Made by a program: the position numbers and the translations under genes | Assembly (NCBI RefSeq): GCF_003850345.1 | Contig: NZ_CP027707.1 | Location: forward strand, 248,001-312,000 | DNA: 64,000 nucleotides | Origin: Pseudomonas chlororaphis subsp. piscium | GTDB lineage: Bacteria > Pseudomonadota > Gammaproteobacteria > Pseudomonadales > Pseudomonadaceae | Reading direction: 5' to 3' | Part shown: piece by piece, positions 34,419 through 42,450 of the stretch | How the letters are laid out: every line of letters begins with the position of its first letter | Position numbering within the stretch: the first letter of the stretch is position 1 | Notes under the pieces: model-generated | What the model was told of the DNA's origin: nothing | What the model saw: only the letters and a program-made list of their open reading frames with translations | Databases searched by the model: none

Positions 34419-34506
34419 CGCGCGCAAGCTGCGCTCCTACAGGTCCGTTGCCGCCCCCACCACCACGCCATCCCCGCTTCCGTAGGAGCGAGCGGGCGGC
34501 GATCCG
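34419..34506. repeat. Degenerate REP pair
   Basis: catcgcgcgcaagctgcgctcctac (34419-34443) and an inverted cgtaggagcgagcgggcgg (34481-34500) are decayed REP cores in the gap between exbD and the hydrolase gene. Confidence 0.6.
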
Positions 34507-34610
34507 ACGTGCCCGCGATGCCGGAGCCGCGGTCTGCCGGCCTGAATCCCAATGTTCGTACAGGCAGGGTACAGGTGAGATTTAATATTCTTTATGGGTC
34601 TTAATAAATA

Positions 34611-34636
34611 GCTTCTTATTCCTTAACGAATATAAC
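34611..34636 (+). promoter_or_regulatory. Shared upstream motif (CTTATTCCTTAACGAATA)
   Basis: Lies ~50-75 bp before the hydrolase start and matches the elements before atsK (4821) and the TonB-dependent receptor (8801). Here the string is partly symmetrical (TATTCCTTAACGAATA). A -10-like CCTATACT follows at about 34643. Sulfur-starvation control is inferred. Confidence 0.45.
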
Positions 34637-34683
34637 TCTCGTCCCTATACTCGATCGGGAACAGACACGCAGGAGAGCTCCCC

Positions 34684-35265
34684 ATGCGCAACGAATCAAT
34701 TCGCTACCTGATTGTGCCGGGCTGGCAAGGATCGCCAGAAGATCATTGGCAAAGCCACTGGCAGAACAGCCTGCCGAACAGTGCGCGGGTGGAGCAGGCC
34801 GACTGGCTGACGCCCCGGCGCGAAGACTGGGTCGCGGCGCTGGCCGAGGCGATTGCCGCCGACAGCACCCCGGTGATCCTGATTGCCCACAGCCTGGGCT
34901 GCATCACCGTCGCGCACTGGGCCGCCCACGCGCCGGTCAGTGCCTTGCGCCAGGTGCGCGGTGCGTTGCTGGTGGCGCCGGCGGATGTCGAGCGTCCGGC
35001 CTGCGCGCCGGCGCTGCGCAATTTCGCGCCGATCCCCAGTGACCTGTTGCCGTTCCCGAGCCAGGTGGTCAGCTCCGACAACGACAGCGCCATCAGCGCG
35101 CCGCGGGCCCTGGAGCTGGCCCGCCACTGGGGCGCCGAGGCGGGGATCCTGTCCGGTGCCGGGCATATCAACGTCAAGTCCGGTCACCAGCGCTGGGAGC
35201 AGGGTTTCGCTTATCTCTATCGCCTGCAAAACCGCATGGAACAGCATTCCCTGCGACGCGCCTGA
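34684..35265 (+). CDS. RBBP9/YdeN-family serine hydrolase
   Basis: Small alpha/beta hydrolase of 193 residues in the cytoplasm. The nucleophile elbow is AHSLGC, the catalytic Asp probably lies in SSDNDSAIS and the His in GAGHINVKSGHQ. The GWQGSPEDHWQSHWQ start is diagnostic of the RBBP9/YdeN family. It has AGGAGAG upstream and a sulfur-type motif in its promoter. It may be co-transcribed with the sigma-54-activator-like gene 56 bp downstream. Substrate unknown. Confidence 0.85.
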   Translation: MRNESIRYLIVPGWQGSPEDHWQSHWQNSLPNSARVEQADWLTPRREDWVAALAEAIAADSTPVILIAHSLGCITVAHWAAHAPVSALRQVRGALLVAPADVERPACAPALRNFAPIPSDLLPFPSQVVSSDNDSAISAPRALELARHWGAEAGILSGAGHINVKSGHQRWEQGFAYLYRLQNRMEQHSLRRA

Positions 35266-35321
35266 TTTTTTCTTTTTGTTAAACGCCCCCGCCTGCAAGC
35301 GGATTTGGGCGGGAGTCTGCC

Positions 35322-36254
35322 ATGAGTCTGCATGAGTCTTTCGGTCAGCCGTTGCTGACCTTTCCCGATGCTGAAAAAAGCCCGTTGAGCATCCGCGCCA
35401 AGGCGCTGGTGTTCGTCGATCCCCGTTCGCGGCAGTTGCGCCAGGAGCTGGAACAGCTGGCGCCGCGTTCGATCTCGGTGTTGATCCGCGGTGAAACCGG
35501 CAGTGGCAAGGAGCTGCTGGCCCGGCATATCCACCGCGCCAGCGACCGCAGCGGCCTGTTCGTCTCGGTCAACTGCGGGGCCATCAGCCCGACCTACGCC
35601 GACGCCGAACTGTTCGGCTACGCCGCCGGCACCTTCAGCGGTTCGGCCAGCAGCCGCGCCGGCTGGTTCGGCTCGGCCAACGGCGGCACCCTGTACCTGG
35701 ACGAGATCGGCGACTTGCCGCTGCCGATCCAGATCAAGCTGCTCTCGGCCCTGGAAAACCATGAGGTGACCCGGGTCGGCGCCCATCAGCCGAGCCCGGT
35801 GGATGTGCGCCTGGTGGCGGCCACCAGCATCGACCTGGCCCAAGCGGTGGCGGCGGGCAAGTTCCATGAGCGGCTGTATCACTACCTGGGCGAGGGGCAT
35901 CTGGAACTGCCGGCGCTGCGCGAGCGAGTCGGCGACATCCTGTCGTTGGCCGAATACTTCCTCGGCATCTACAGCCAGCGCCTCGACCTGCCGGTACCGC
36001 TGATCAGCGAGGCCGCGCAGCAGGTGCTGGAGCAGCACGGCTGGCCAGGCAACACCCGCGAGCTGGAGAACGTGATTCACTTTGCCCTGCTGGTGAGCAG
36101 TGGCGAGGAGATTCTGCCGGAGCACCTGAACCTGCCGCCGCAGCTGTCGCGGCTGGAGCTGGTGGACCAGCAATTGAAGGGCCTGATCGCGGACGGTTCC
36201 GCCGCCGAATTGCAGGCGCTGAAACACCTGCTCAAGCAGCACGGCGTGATCTGA
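35322..36254 (+). CDS. Sigma-54-activator-like AAA+ protein, no evident DNA-binding domain
   Basis: The 310-residue protein contains the central AAA+ domain of bacterial enhancer-binding proteins: Walker A GETGSGKELLARHIH, NCGAISPTYADAELFG, Walker B GGTLYLDEIGDLPL, and HGWPGNTRELENVIHFALL. The sigma-54-contacting GAFTGA loop is replaced by GTFSGS. The C-terminus (after LPPQLSRLELVD) is about 40 residues and lacks the Fis-type HTH; the N-terminus is too short for a sensor domain. SfnR-type activators of sulfur genes are similarly short, but keep an HTH. It may act with another activator, or be a degenerate regulator. Confidence 0.75.
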   Translation: MSLHESFGQPLLTFPDAEKSPLSIRAKALVFVDPRSRQLRQELEQLAPRSISVLIRGETGSGKELLARHIHRASDRSGLFVSVNCGAISPTYADAELFGYAAGTFSGSASSRAGWFGSANGGTLYLDEIGDLPLPIQIKLLSALENHEVTRVGAHQPSPVDVRLVAATSIDLAQAVAAGKFHERLYHYLGEGHLELPALRERVGDILSLAEYFLGIYSQRLDLPVPLISEAAQQVLEQHGWPGNTRELENVIHFALLVSSGEEILPEHLNLPPQLSRLELVDQQLKGLIADGSAAELQALKHLLKQHGVI

Positions 36255-36618
36255 AGTCCCCTCCCATTCCTGATTCGTGCAGCGGGCTGCTTTCTGTAGC
36301 CGCTGCCGCAGGCTGCGATCGGCTGCGCAGCGGCCGCCCATACGACTCCGCAATCTCTTTGAAGGCAGCCTGGAAACCTGGCGAGCGCTGCGCGCTCGTT
36401 CGCAGCCTGCGGCAGCGGCTACAAGGGCATGCGCAGCGCCTCAGATGCGAGCTAGAGCGGTTCGATTCTGTATGAACAAAATGGAATATCAACGTGAATA
36501 AAAGATATTGTTAAGGCATAAAAAATCCCGGTATTGTCCGCTCCACGCCAGAGATAGCACTTCGCTGGCACCTTCATTACAAAAAGCCGTCGTCACTGAC
36601 GACTCATAAGGACACTGC
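36255..36618. other. Intergenic region with repeat pair and metQ promoter
   Basis: The 364-bp gap holds an inverted pair of the second repeat family (36295-36423; tgtagccgctgccgcaggctgcgatcg type) and an AT-rich stretch at 36475-36530 (ggaatatcaacgtgaataaaagatattgttaa) that should contain the promoter of the following metQ. Confidence 0.5.
36295..36423. repeat. Inverted repeat pair, second Pseudomonas family
   Basis: gtagccgctgccgcaggctgcgatcg and its complement gttcgcagcctgcggcagcggctac flank ~75 bp. Related pairs are at 42263, 50737, 57671 and 60396. Confidence 0.85.
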
Positions 36619-37401
36619 ATGAAAAAGGTTCTGTTGTTCACCGCACTGGCGGCTGCCCTGACTGCCGGTCTGGCCCAGGCTGGCGAGAAGCTGGTAGTGG
36701 CGGCCACCCCTGTGCCGCACGCTGAGATTCTCGAGCTGATCAAGCCAACCCTGGCCAAGGAAGGCGTGGACCTGGAAATCAAAGTCTTCACCGACTACGT
36801 GCAGCCGAACGTGCAGGTCGATCAGAAGCGTCTGGACGCCAACTACTTCCAGACCCTGCCGTACCTGAAGAGCTTCAACGAAGGCAAAGGCACCAACCTG
36901 GTGACCGTGATCGGCGTGCACGTCGAACCCTTCGGCGGCTACTCGAAGAAAGTCAAAAGTCTGGCCGAGCTGAAAGACGGCGCGACCATCGCTATTCCGA
37001 ACGAAGGCAGCAACAGCGGCCGCGCCCTGATCCTGTTGCAGAAGGCCGGCCTGATCGAGCTCAAGGACCCGAAAAACGCACTGGCGACCCCGAAAGACAT
37101 CGCCAAGAACCCGCACAACTTCAAGTTCAAGGAACTGGAATCGGCCCTGCTGCCACGCGTGCTGGACCAGGTTGACCTGGACATGATCAACACCAACTAC
37201 GCCCTGGAAGCCGGCCTGAACCCGGCCAAGGATGCGCTGGTGATCGAGGGCGCCGATTCGCCTTACGTGAACTTCCTGGTGGCCCGCCCGGACAACAAGG
37301 ACAGCGCCGCCATCCAGAAACTGGCCAAGGCCCTGACCAGCCCGCAAGTGAAAGAATTCATCGAGAAGAAATACAGCGGCGCGGTATTGCCAGCGTTCTG
37401 A
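36619..37401 (+). CDS. metQ: MetQ/NlpA-family methionine-type binding protein (orphan)
   Basis: This 260-residue periplasmic binding protein has a signal peptide (MKKVLLFTALAAALTAGLAQA) without a lipobox cysteine. Family motifs are VVAATPVPHAEILELIKP, GVDLEIKVFTDYVQPNVQV, DANYFQTLPYLKSFN and TIAIPNEGSNSGRALILLQKAGLI. It would bind methionine or a related organosulfur compound. The gene is alone: metN and metI lie 14 kb away beside another metQ, so it may serve that transporter with a different ligand. AAGGACACTGC precedes the ATG and a strong terminator follows. Confidence 0.88.
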   Translation: MKKVLLFTALAAALTAGLAQAGEKLVVAATPVPHAEILELIKPTLAKEGVDLEIKVFTDYVQPNVQVDQKRLDANYFQTLPYLKSFNEGKGTNLVTVIGVHVEPFGGYSKKVKSLAELKDGATIAIPNEGSNSGRALILLQKAGLIELKDPKNALATPKDIAKNPHNFKFKELESALLPRVLDQVDLDMINTNYALEAGLNPAKDALVIEGADSPYVNFLVARPDNKDSAAIQKLAKALTSPQVKEFIEKKYSGAVLPAF

Positions 37402-37440
37402 TGAACTACGCTTAAGTCGTACAAACCCCTTCAAGGTTTA

Positions 37441-37475
37441 AACGCCGATGGCTCCTACAGCGTCGGCGTTTTTTA
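37441..37475 (+). terminator. Rho-independent terminator after the orphan metQ
   Basis: Perfect 8-bp stem AACGCCGA/TCGGCGTT with a 14-base loop and a T-run, 40 bp after the stop codon. Confidence 0.85.
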
Positions 37476-37505
37476 TTGCCCGCGTTACAGCGACATTCGC
37501 CCATC

Positions 37506-37535
37506 TTCTGTAGGAGCGAAGCTTGCTCGCGATCC
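37506..37535. repeat. Single REP element
   Basis: cttctgtaggagcgaagcttgctcgcgatc, one REP core with two changes, no inverted partner nearby. Confidence 0.75.
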
Positions 37536-37565
37536 AGGCGCCGCGGTATCGGCAGGGCCGTATAT

Positions 37566-37655
37566 TCAGGAAGGCTTCATGGCCCGGCACAGCGCCTTCA
37601 GCCATTTGACGATGTCCTGCGGATCGAGGGGTTGCGGGGAGTCGAGGTCGGTCAT
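37566..37655 (-). CDS. Possible 29-residue small protein
   Basis: A short frame (MTDLDSPQPLDPQDIVKWLK then ALCRAMKPS) starts at an ATG at 37655 with AAGGACG 12 bases upstream. It ends in a basic amphipathic segment. It is the only coding candidate in the 536-bp gap 37402-37937, which otherwise holds the metQ terminator, one REP element and an AT-rich promoter region (37800-37860). There is no comparative evidence. Confidence 0.25.
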   Translation of the reverse strand: MTDLDSPQPLDPQDIVKWLKALCRAMKPS

Positions 37656-37937
37656 TGTTCTTATCGTCCTTGTAAGTGTCTGGCCCGTTGAGGTCGGGTG
37701 CCGGTTGTCCGTTCCATGGAGGAGGATCAGAAAGATCCCTGACGGCGTCAGAAAAGTAGCCGGCCCAGGCGCGCATGGCAAACCCCGCAGGTTAGTTTTT
37801 TGGGTGATATCAATATGCTTTAACGGTATTTAAATTATTGTTTTTATAGCTTTAAAGTCGACGCCTGCCGGGTGGTTTACCCACCGCCCAATGGACTGCA
37901 TCACCGCCGCTGTACCCCAGTGGCGTCCAGGATTGCC

Positions 37938-38603
37938 ATGACCCTCGACTACGCCTTTATCCTCAGTACGCTGCCGGCTTTTCTCAAGGCTGTGGGCGTG
38001 ACCTTGCAGGTCGGCCTGATCGCCATCGCCACCTCCCTGCTGGTGGCCCTGATCAACGCCACTATCCTGGTGTTCCGCACCCCTTACCTGCAGCGCCTGA
38101 TCGGGCTGTACGTGGAGCTGGCGCGCAACACCCCGCTGCTGATCCAGCTGTTCTTCGTCTACTTCGCCCTGCCGGCGCTGGGGCTGAAGATTTCCGGGTT
38201 TGCCGCGGCGATCATCACCATGACTTTTCTTGGCGGTGCCTACCTCACCGAGGTGCTGCGGGCCGGCGTCGAAGCGGTGCCGACGGCCCAGTTGGAGTCG
38301 GGCCGCTCCATCGGCCTGTCGCACTGGCAGCTGCTGCGCTACGTGATCCTGCCGCAGGCGGGGATCCTCAGCCTGCCGTCGCTGTTCGCCAATTTCATCT
38401 TCCTGCTCAAGGAAACCACCGTGGTCTCGGCGGTGGCGGTGCCGGAGATTCTCTACACCACCAAGAGCTACATCGCCCTCTACTACAAGACCTACGAAAT
38501 GCTCGCCGTGCTCACGCTGATCTGCGTGCTGCTGTTCTTGCCGCTGTCGCTGTTGCTCAGCCGTCTGGAAAGGAGGTTGCAGCATGGCCAGTTCGGGTCT
38601 TGA
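37938..38603 (+). CDS. Polar amino-acid ABC transporter permease, first subunit
   Basis: The 221-residue HisM/GlnP-type permease has hydrophobic segments throughout and an amino-acid permease EAA-type loop (GVEAVPTAQLESGRSIGLSH, then YVILPQAG). The ATG at 37938 begins MTLDYAFILSTLPAFLKAVG, the usual N-terminus. It overlaps the next permease gene by 20 bp. With the following genes it forms a complete importer of the PEB1/glutamate-glutamine class. Confidence 0.9.
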   Translation: MTLDYAFILSTLPAFLKAVGVTLQVGLIAIATSLLVALINATILVFRTPYLQRLIGLYVELARNTPLLIQLFFVYFALPALGLKISGFAAAIITMTFLGGAYLTEVLRAGVEAVPTAQLESGRSIGLSHWQLLRYVILPQAGILSLPSLFANFIFLLKETTVVSAVAVPEILYTTKSYIALYYKTYEMLAVLTLICVLLFLPLSLLLSRLERRLQHGQFGS

Positions 38604-39243
38604 GCTGCTCTGGGTGTCCTTGCCGCAACTGGGCAAGGGCGCCGCGCAGACGTTGTCGATCTCCCTGCTGAGCATCGCCTTCAGCACCGTCGGCGGCGTG
38701 CTCTACGGCGTGCTGCGGACCCTGGACAGCAAATGGCTGAACGCCGTGCTGCGCCTCTACCTGGAGCTGTTCCGGGCGATCCCGGTGCTGGTCTGGCTGT
38801 ACCTGCTGTTTTTCGGTTTTCCGATTTTCTTCGGCATCAGCATCCCGAGCTTCACCTGCGCGGTGCTGGTGCTGTCGCTGTGGGGCGCCAGCGAAGTCGG
38901 CGAGGTGGTGCGTGGCGCCCTGCATTCGCTGCCCCGTGGCCAGCGCGAGGCGGGGCTGTCGATCGGCCTGTCCGACCCGCAGCTGTACGGCTACGTGCTG
39001 CTGCCCCAGGCGCTGAAGCGCATGACGCCGCCGACCATCAACGTCTACACGCGGATCGTCAAGACCAGCTCGCTGGCGGTGCTGATCGGCGTGGTGGACG
39101 TGATCAAGGTCGGCCAGCAGATCATCGAGCGCACCTACGAGTCGGTGCTGATCTACGGCGCCCTGTTCCTGTTTTTCTTCTTTATCTGCTACCCGCTGTC
39201 GGCCGCCTCGCGCGTGCTGGAGCGGCGCTGGACGCAAGCATGA
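38584..39243 (+). CDS. Polar amino-acid ABC transporter permease, second subunit
   Basis: This 219-residue HisM-type permease is paralogous to the preceding gene; it has GALHSLPRGQREAGLSIGLS then YVLLPQALKRMTPP as its cytoplasmic coupling loop. It would pair with the first permease as a heterodimer. The stop overlaps the ATPase ATG by 4 bp (ATGA). Substrate is an amino acid; a sulfur-containing one is suggested by the surroundings only. Confidence 0.9.
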   Translation: MASSGLELLWVSLPQLGKGAAQTLSISLLSIAFSTVGGVLYGVLRTLDSKWLNAVLRLYLELFRAIPVLVWLYLLFFGFPIFFGISIPSFTCAVLVLSLWGASEVGEVVRGALHSLPRGQREAGLSIGLSDPQLYGYVLLPQALKRMTPPTINVYTRIVKTSSLAVLIGVVDVIKVGQQIIERTYESVLIYGALFLFFFFICYPLSAASRVLERRWTQA

Positions 39244-40022
39244 GCGCACTGATCGAGTTCCAGGGTTTCAACAAGTTTTTCGGCGAGCAGCAGGTGCTCA
39301 AGGACGTCGACCTCAAGGTCGCCCAGGGCGAAGTGGTGGTGATTCTTGGCCCCAGCGGCTGCGGCAAGTCCACCTTGCTGCGCTGCCTCAACGGCCTGGA
39401 AAAAGCCCACAGCGGCCACCTGAGATTCGCCGGCCGCGAGCTGCTGGACAAGGCCACCGACTGGCGCCAGGTGCGTCAGGACATCGGCATGGTGTTCCAG
39501 AGTTACCACCTGTTCCCGCACATGAGCGTGCTCGACAACATCCTGCTCGGCCCGCTCAAGGTGCAGAAGCGCGACCGTCGCGAAGCCCGCGCCCAGGCCG
39601 AGGCGTTGCTGGAGCGGGTGGGCCTTCTGGACAAGCGCGATGCCTTCCCGCGTCAGCTCTCCGGCGGCCAGCAGCAACGCATCGCCATCGTCCGTTCGCT
39701 GTGCATGAACCCGCAGGTGATGCTGTTCGACGAGGTCACCGCGGCGCTGGACCCGGAGATGGTCAAGGAAGTGCTGCAAGTGATCCAGGGCCTGGCCCGG
39801 GACGGCATGACCCTGCTGATCGTCACCCACGAAATGGCCTTCGCCCGCGCGGTGGCCGACCGCATCGTGTTCATGGATGCCGGGCGCATCCTCGAACAGC
39901 ACCCTCCCGAGACCTTCTTTACGAACCCGCGGACCGCACGAGCGCAGCAGTTCCTGGAGAAATTCTCCTTCGTTGAAGCATTGCCCAAAAAAGCACCTAC
40001 AAAGGAACTGGAGCTCTTATGA
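39240..40022 (+). CDS. Polar amino-acid ABC transporter ATP-binding protein
   Basis: The 260-residue ATPase is of the GlnQ/HisP type: Walker A GPSGCGKST, Q-loop FQSYHLFPHM, signature [11 protein letters not shown], Walker B VMLFDEVTAALDPE, H-loop THEMAFA. The Walker B neighbourhood has DEVTAALDPE instead of the commoner [10 protein letters not shown], and VRSL replaces ARAL after the signature. A C-terminal tail (VEALPKKAPTKELELL) extends beyond the core. It overlaps both neighbours by 4 bp. Confidence 0.92.
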   Translation: MSALIEFQGFNKFFGEQQVLKDVDLKVAQGEVVVILGPSGCGKSTLLRCLNGLEKAHSGHLRFAGRELLDKATDWRQVRQDIGMVFQSYHLFPHMSVLDNILLGPLKVQKRDRREARAQAEALLERVGLLDKRDAFPRQLSGGQQQRIAIVRSLCMNPQVMLFDEVTAALDPEMVKEVLQVIQGLARDGMTLLIVTHEMAFARAVADRIVFMDAGRILEQHPPETFFTNPRTARAQQFLEKFSFVEALPKKAPTKELELL

Positions 40023-40900
40023 AAACTGCCAAGTCTTCGCTACTGCTACTCCCGCTGTTCGGCCTCGCGCTGCTGGCCGGCTGCGATAAATCCGCCGAGG
40101 CGCCCAAGCCCGCGGCCACAGCCAGCGCCGCGCCGGCGGCCGGCTACCTGGACAAAATCAAGGCCCGCGACAAGCTGATCGTCGGCGTGTTCACCGACAA
40201 GCCGCCGTTCGGTTTCGTCGACGAGACCGGCCGTTACGTGGGCTTCGATACCGATATCGGGCGGCAATTCGCCAAGGACCTGCTGGGCGACGAGAACAAG
40301 GTGGAGTTCGTCGCGGTGGAGCCTGCCAGCCGCATTCCGTTCCTGCAGAGCGACAAGGTCGACCTGATCCTGGCCAACATGACCGTCACCCCGGAGCGCA
40401 AGGAAGCGGTGGAGTTCACCAACCCCAACCTCAAGGTCGCGGTGCAGGCTTTGGTGCCTAACGGCAGCGAAGTGAAGAACCTGGATGACCTGGCGAGCCG
40501 CACCACCATCGTTACCACCGGCACCACCGCCGATATCTGGCTGACCAAGAACCACCCGGACTGGAAACTGCTGAAGTTCGAGAAGAACTCCGAGTCCCTG
40601 CAAGCCCTGGCCAATGGTCGTGGCGATGCCTATGCCCAGGACAACCTGATCCTGTTCAGCTGGTCCAAGCAGAACCCGGGCTACCGCGTACTGCCGCAGA
40701 CCCTGGGGGAGCAAGCGCCGATCGCGCCGGCGGTGAAGAAGGGCAATATCGAGTTGCGTGACTGGGTCAACGCCGAGCTGGCCAAGCTGGGCGAAGACAA
40801 GTACCTGCTCAAGCTCTACGACCAGTACGTGCGCAAGGAACTGAGCGACGACACCAAGCCGGAAAGCGTGATTGTCGAAGGGGGCAAGTGGCAGGGGTGA
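40019..40900 (+). CDS. Amino-acid ABC transporter substrate-binding lipoprotein
   Basis: The 293-residue protein of the bacterial extracellular SBP family 3 starts with a lipoprotein signal (LLLLPLFGLALLAGC, lipobox LAGC). Family signature segments are DKPPFGFVDETGRYVGFDTDIGRQ and ILANMTVTPERKEAVEFTNPN. In Gram-negative bacteria SBPs are usually soluble, so lipid anchoring is a notable feature. It is PEB1a-like in overall pattern. It is last in the four-gene operon and followed by a REP doublet. Confidence 0.9.
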   Translation: MKTAKSSLLLLPLFGLALLAGCDKSAEAPKPAATASAAPAAGYLDKIKARDKLIVGVFTDKPPFGFVDETGRYVGFDTDIGRQFAKDLLGDENKVEFVAVEPASRIPFLQSDKVDLILANMTVTPERKEAVEFTNPNLKVAVQALVPNGSEVKNLDDLASRTTIVTTGTTADIWLTKNHPDWKLLKFEKNSESLQALANGRGDAYAQDNLILFSWSKQNPGYRVLPQTLGEQAPIAPAVKKGNIELRDWVNAELAKLGEDKYLLKLYDQYVRKELSDDTKPESVIVEGGKWQG

Positions 40901-40932
40901 TTTAGCCTGAACGATTGAGGCGCTCTTGAGTA

Positions 40933-41003
40933 CGTCATCGCGGGCAAGCCTCGCTCCTACAGACACATGCGTATGCTGTAGGAGCGAGGCTTGCCCGCGA
41001 TGC
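40933..41003. repeat. REP doublet (REPIN-like)
   Basis: Perfect inverted REP cores with a ~20-bp spacer between the convergent binding-protein and ATPase genes. Confidence 0.9.
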
Positions 41004-41014
41004 TTTGAGGCTGC

Positions 41015-42211
41015 TCAATCCGGCCAATACCACGCCGGTTCGTCGAGCATCCCCTGGCCGACGATTTCGGTCTGGCCGAAATTCTTCTCCAGCACGATGG
41101 CGTTGCATTGCGGGTCCTGCTGCAACGCCGCGATCAGCCGGCTGGCATGGGACACCACCCACACCTGGCACTGCTGCGAAGCCCGGATGATCAGGCGCGC
41201 CAAGGCCGGCAGCAGGTCCGGGTGCAGGCTGGTTTCCGGTTCGTTGAGCACCATCAGGGTCGGTGGCCGTGGCGTCAGCAGGGCGGCGACCAGCAGCAGG
41301 TAACGCAGGGTACCGTCCGACAGCTCCGCCGCCGACAGCGGCCGCAGCAAACCGTCCTGATGGAACTGCACGCCGAACAGCCCGCCCGGCACCGCATCGA
41401 TCTCCAGCCGCGACCCCGGAAAGGCGTCGCTGATGGTCTCGCGCAGCGCCTGCTGATCGCCCACCTCGATGATGGTCTGTAACGCCGCCGCCAGGTCCCG
41501 GCCGTCGTGGTGCAGTACCGGCGTGCGGGTGCCCAGCTGCGGCCGGCGCGCGGGGGCCTGGCTGTCGGTGCGGAAGTGATCGTAAAAACGCCAGCCACGG
41601 ATCTGCTCGCGCAAATGCAGGACCTCGGGCGACGAACGCAGGTTGCCGACCTGGTCGAACAGGCTGTCGCCGCTGGAGGTGTGCTGCGCCAGCACCTCCC
41701 ACTGCCGCCCCTCGCGGGCCCGCACCATCGGCCCCTGGCGATCCACCAGCACGCTGGCCGGGCGATACACCGGCCCGCTCCAGATGCTCTCGCGCTTGAT
41801 CCGCGGGTCGAGGGTGAAGCGCGACGGAATCGGCGTGCTGTGCCCGGGCAGCATGAAATGGCCGCTCGAGTCCGGCAGCCCCAGGCCGATCGAGTAACCG
41901 AAGTCCTCGCCGGCAAAGCCCAGTTGCAGGCGCTTGACGGTTTTCCGTGGCCCACCCTGGATCGCCACCTCGCCACGGCTCATGCGCCGGCTGATCTGTT
42001 CCGGTCCGGCCCAGAAGGTCGACTCCAGGCCGCCTTCGCTGGCCAGCGCGTTGACCACCCCGCCCTGGGCGGTTTCCGCCAGCAGGCGCAGGGCCTTGTA
42101 CAGGTTGGACTTGCCGCTGCCGTTGGGGCCGGTGATCAGGTTCAGCCGCTCCAGCGGAATCACCAGTTTGTTGATCGAGCGGTAATTGGCCACTGCCAGG
42201 GTCTTGAGCAT
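41015..42211 (-). CDS. AAA family ATPase of the RecF/SMC-like (AAA_21) type
   Basis: Stand-alone cytoplasmic ATPase of 398 residues. Walker A is TGPNGSGKSN close to the N-terminus (MLKTLAVANYRSINKLVIPL), the signature-like region is LSAAELSDGTLRYLLL, Walker B is PTLMVLNEPETSLHPD, and the distal His is in WVVSHASRL. This is the OLD/RecF-like architecture without a TOPRIM domain or a partner nuclease. Such proteins are sometimes parts of defence or repair systems, but no second component lies here. The ATG at 42211 gives the conserved N-terminus; upstream codons lie in a repeat. Confidence 0.82.
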   Translation of the reverse strand: MLKTLAVANYRSINKLVIPLERLNLITGPNGSGKSNLYKALRLLAETAQGGVVNALASEGGLESTFWAGPEQISRRMSRGEVAIQGGPRKTVKRLQLGFAGEDFGYSIGLGLPDSSGHFMLPGHSTPIPSRFTLDPRIKRESIWSGPVYRPASVLVDRQGPMVRAREGRQWEVLAQHTSSGDSLFDQVGNLRSSPEVLHLREQIRGWRFYDHFRTDSQAPARRPQLGTRTPVLHHDGRDLAAALQTIIEVGDQQALRETISDAFPGSRLEIDAVPGGLFGVQFHQDGLLRPLSAAELSDGTLRYLLLVAALLTPRPPTLMVLNEPETSLHPDLLPALARLIIRASQQCQVWVVSHASRLIAALQQDPQCNAIVLEKNFGQTEIVGQGMLDEPAWYWPD

Positions 42212-42262
42212 CCCGGGGCTCCTTGTGCATGAAGGCGCAGTGTGCCTGATCGGTGCCGATTT

Positions 42263-42354
42263 TGTAGCCGCCGCGACAGCTTCCCAGGGCTTCCTGCGTT
42301 CGCTGGAACAGCGCCCGCGTTGCGCTCGATCGCAGCCTGCGGCAGCGGCTACAG
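42263..42354. repeat. Inverted repeat pair, second Pseudomonas family
   Basis: tgtagccgccgcgacagcttcc and gatcgcagcctgcggcagcggctac flank ~45 bp in the divergent region between the ATPase and the efflux operon. Confidence 0.75.
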
Positions 42355-42450
42355 GGTTTGTGAGCACCGCGGCGTGCAGCGCTGGAACCCTGTTCTAAGC
42401 TCACAGTCGTATCGTCACCTGTACGATGGCATCGGCGCCAAGGAGCCTGC

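Noticed and set aside
37438..37776. 112-codon minus-strand frame after the orphan metQ
   Set aside because: It runs through the metQ terminator and a REP element and shows no protein-like features.
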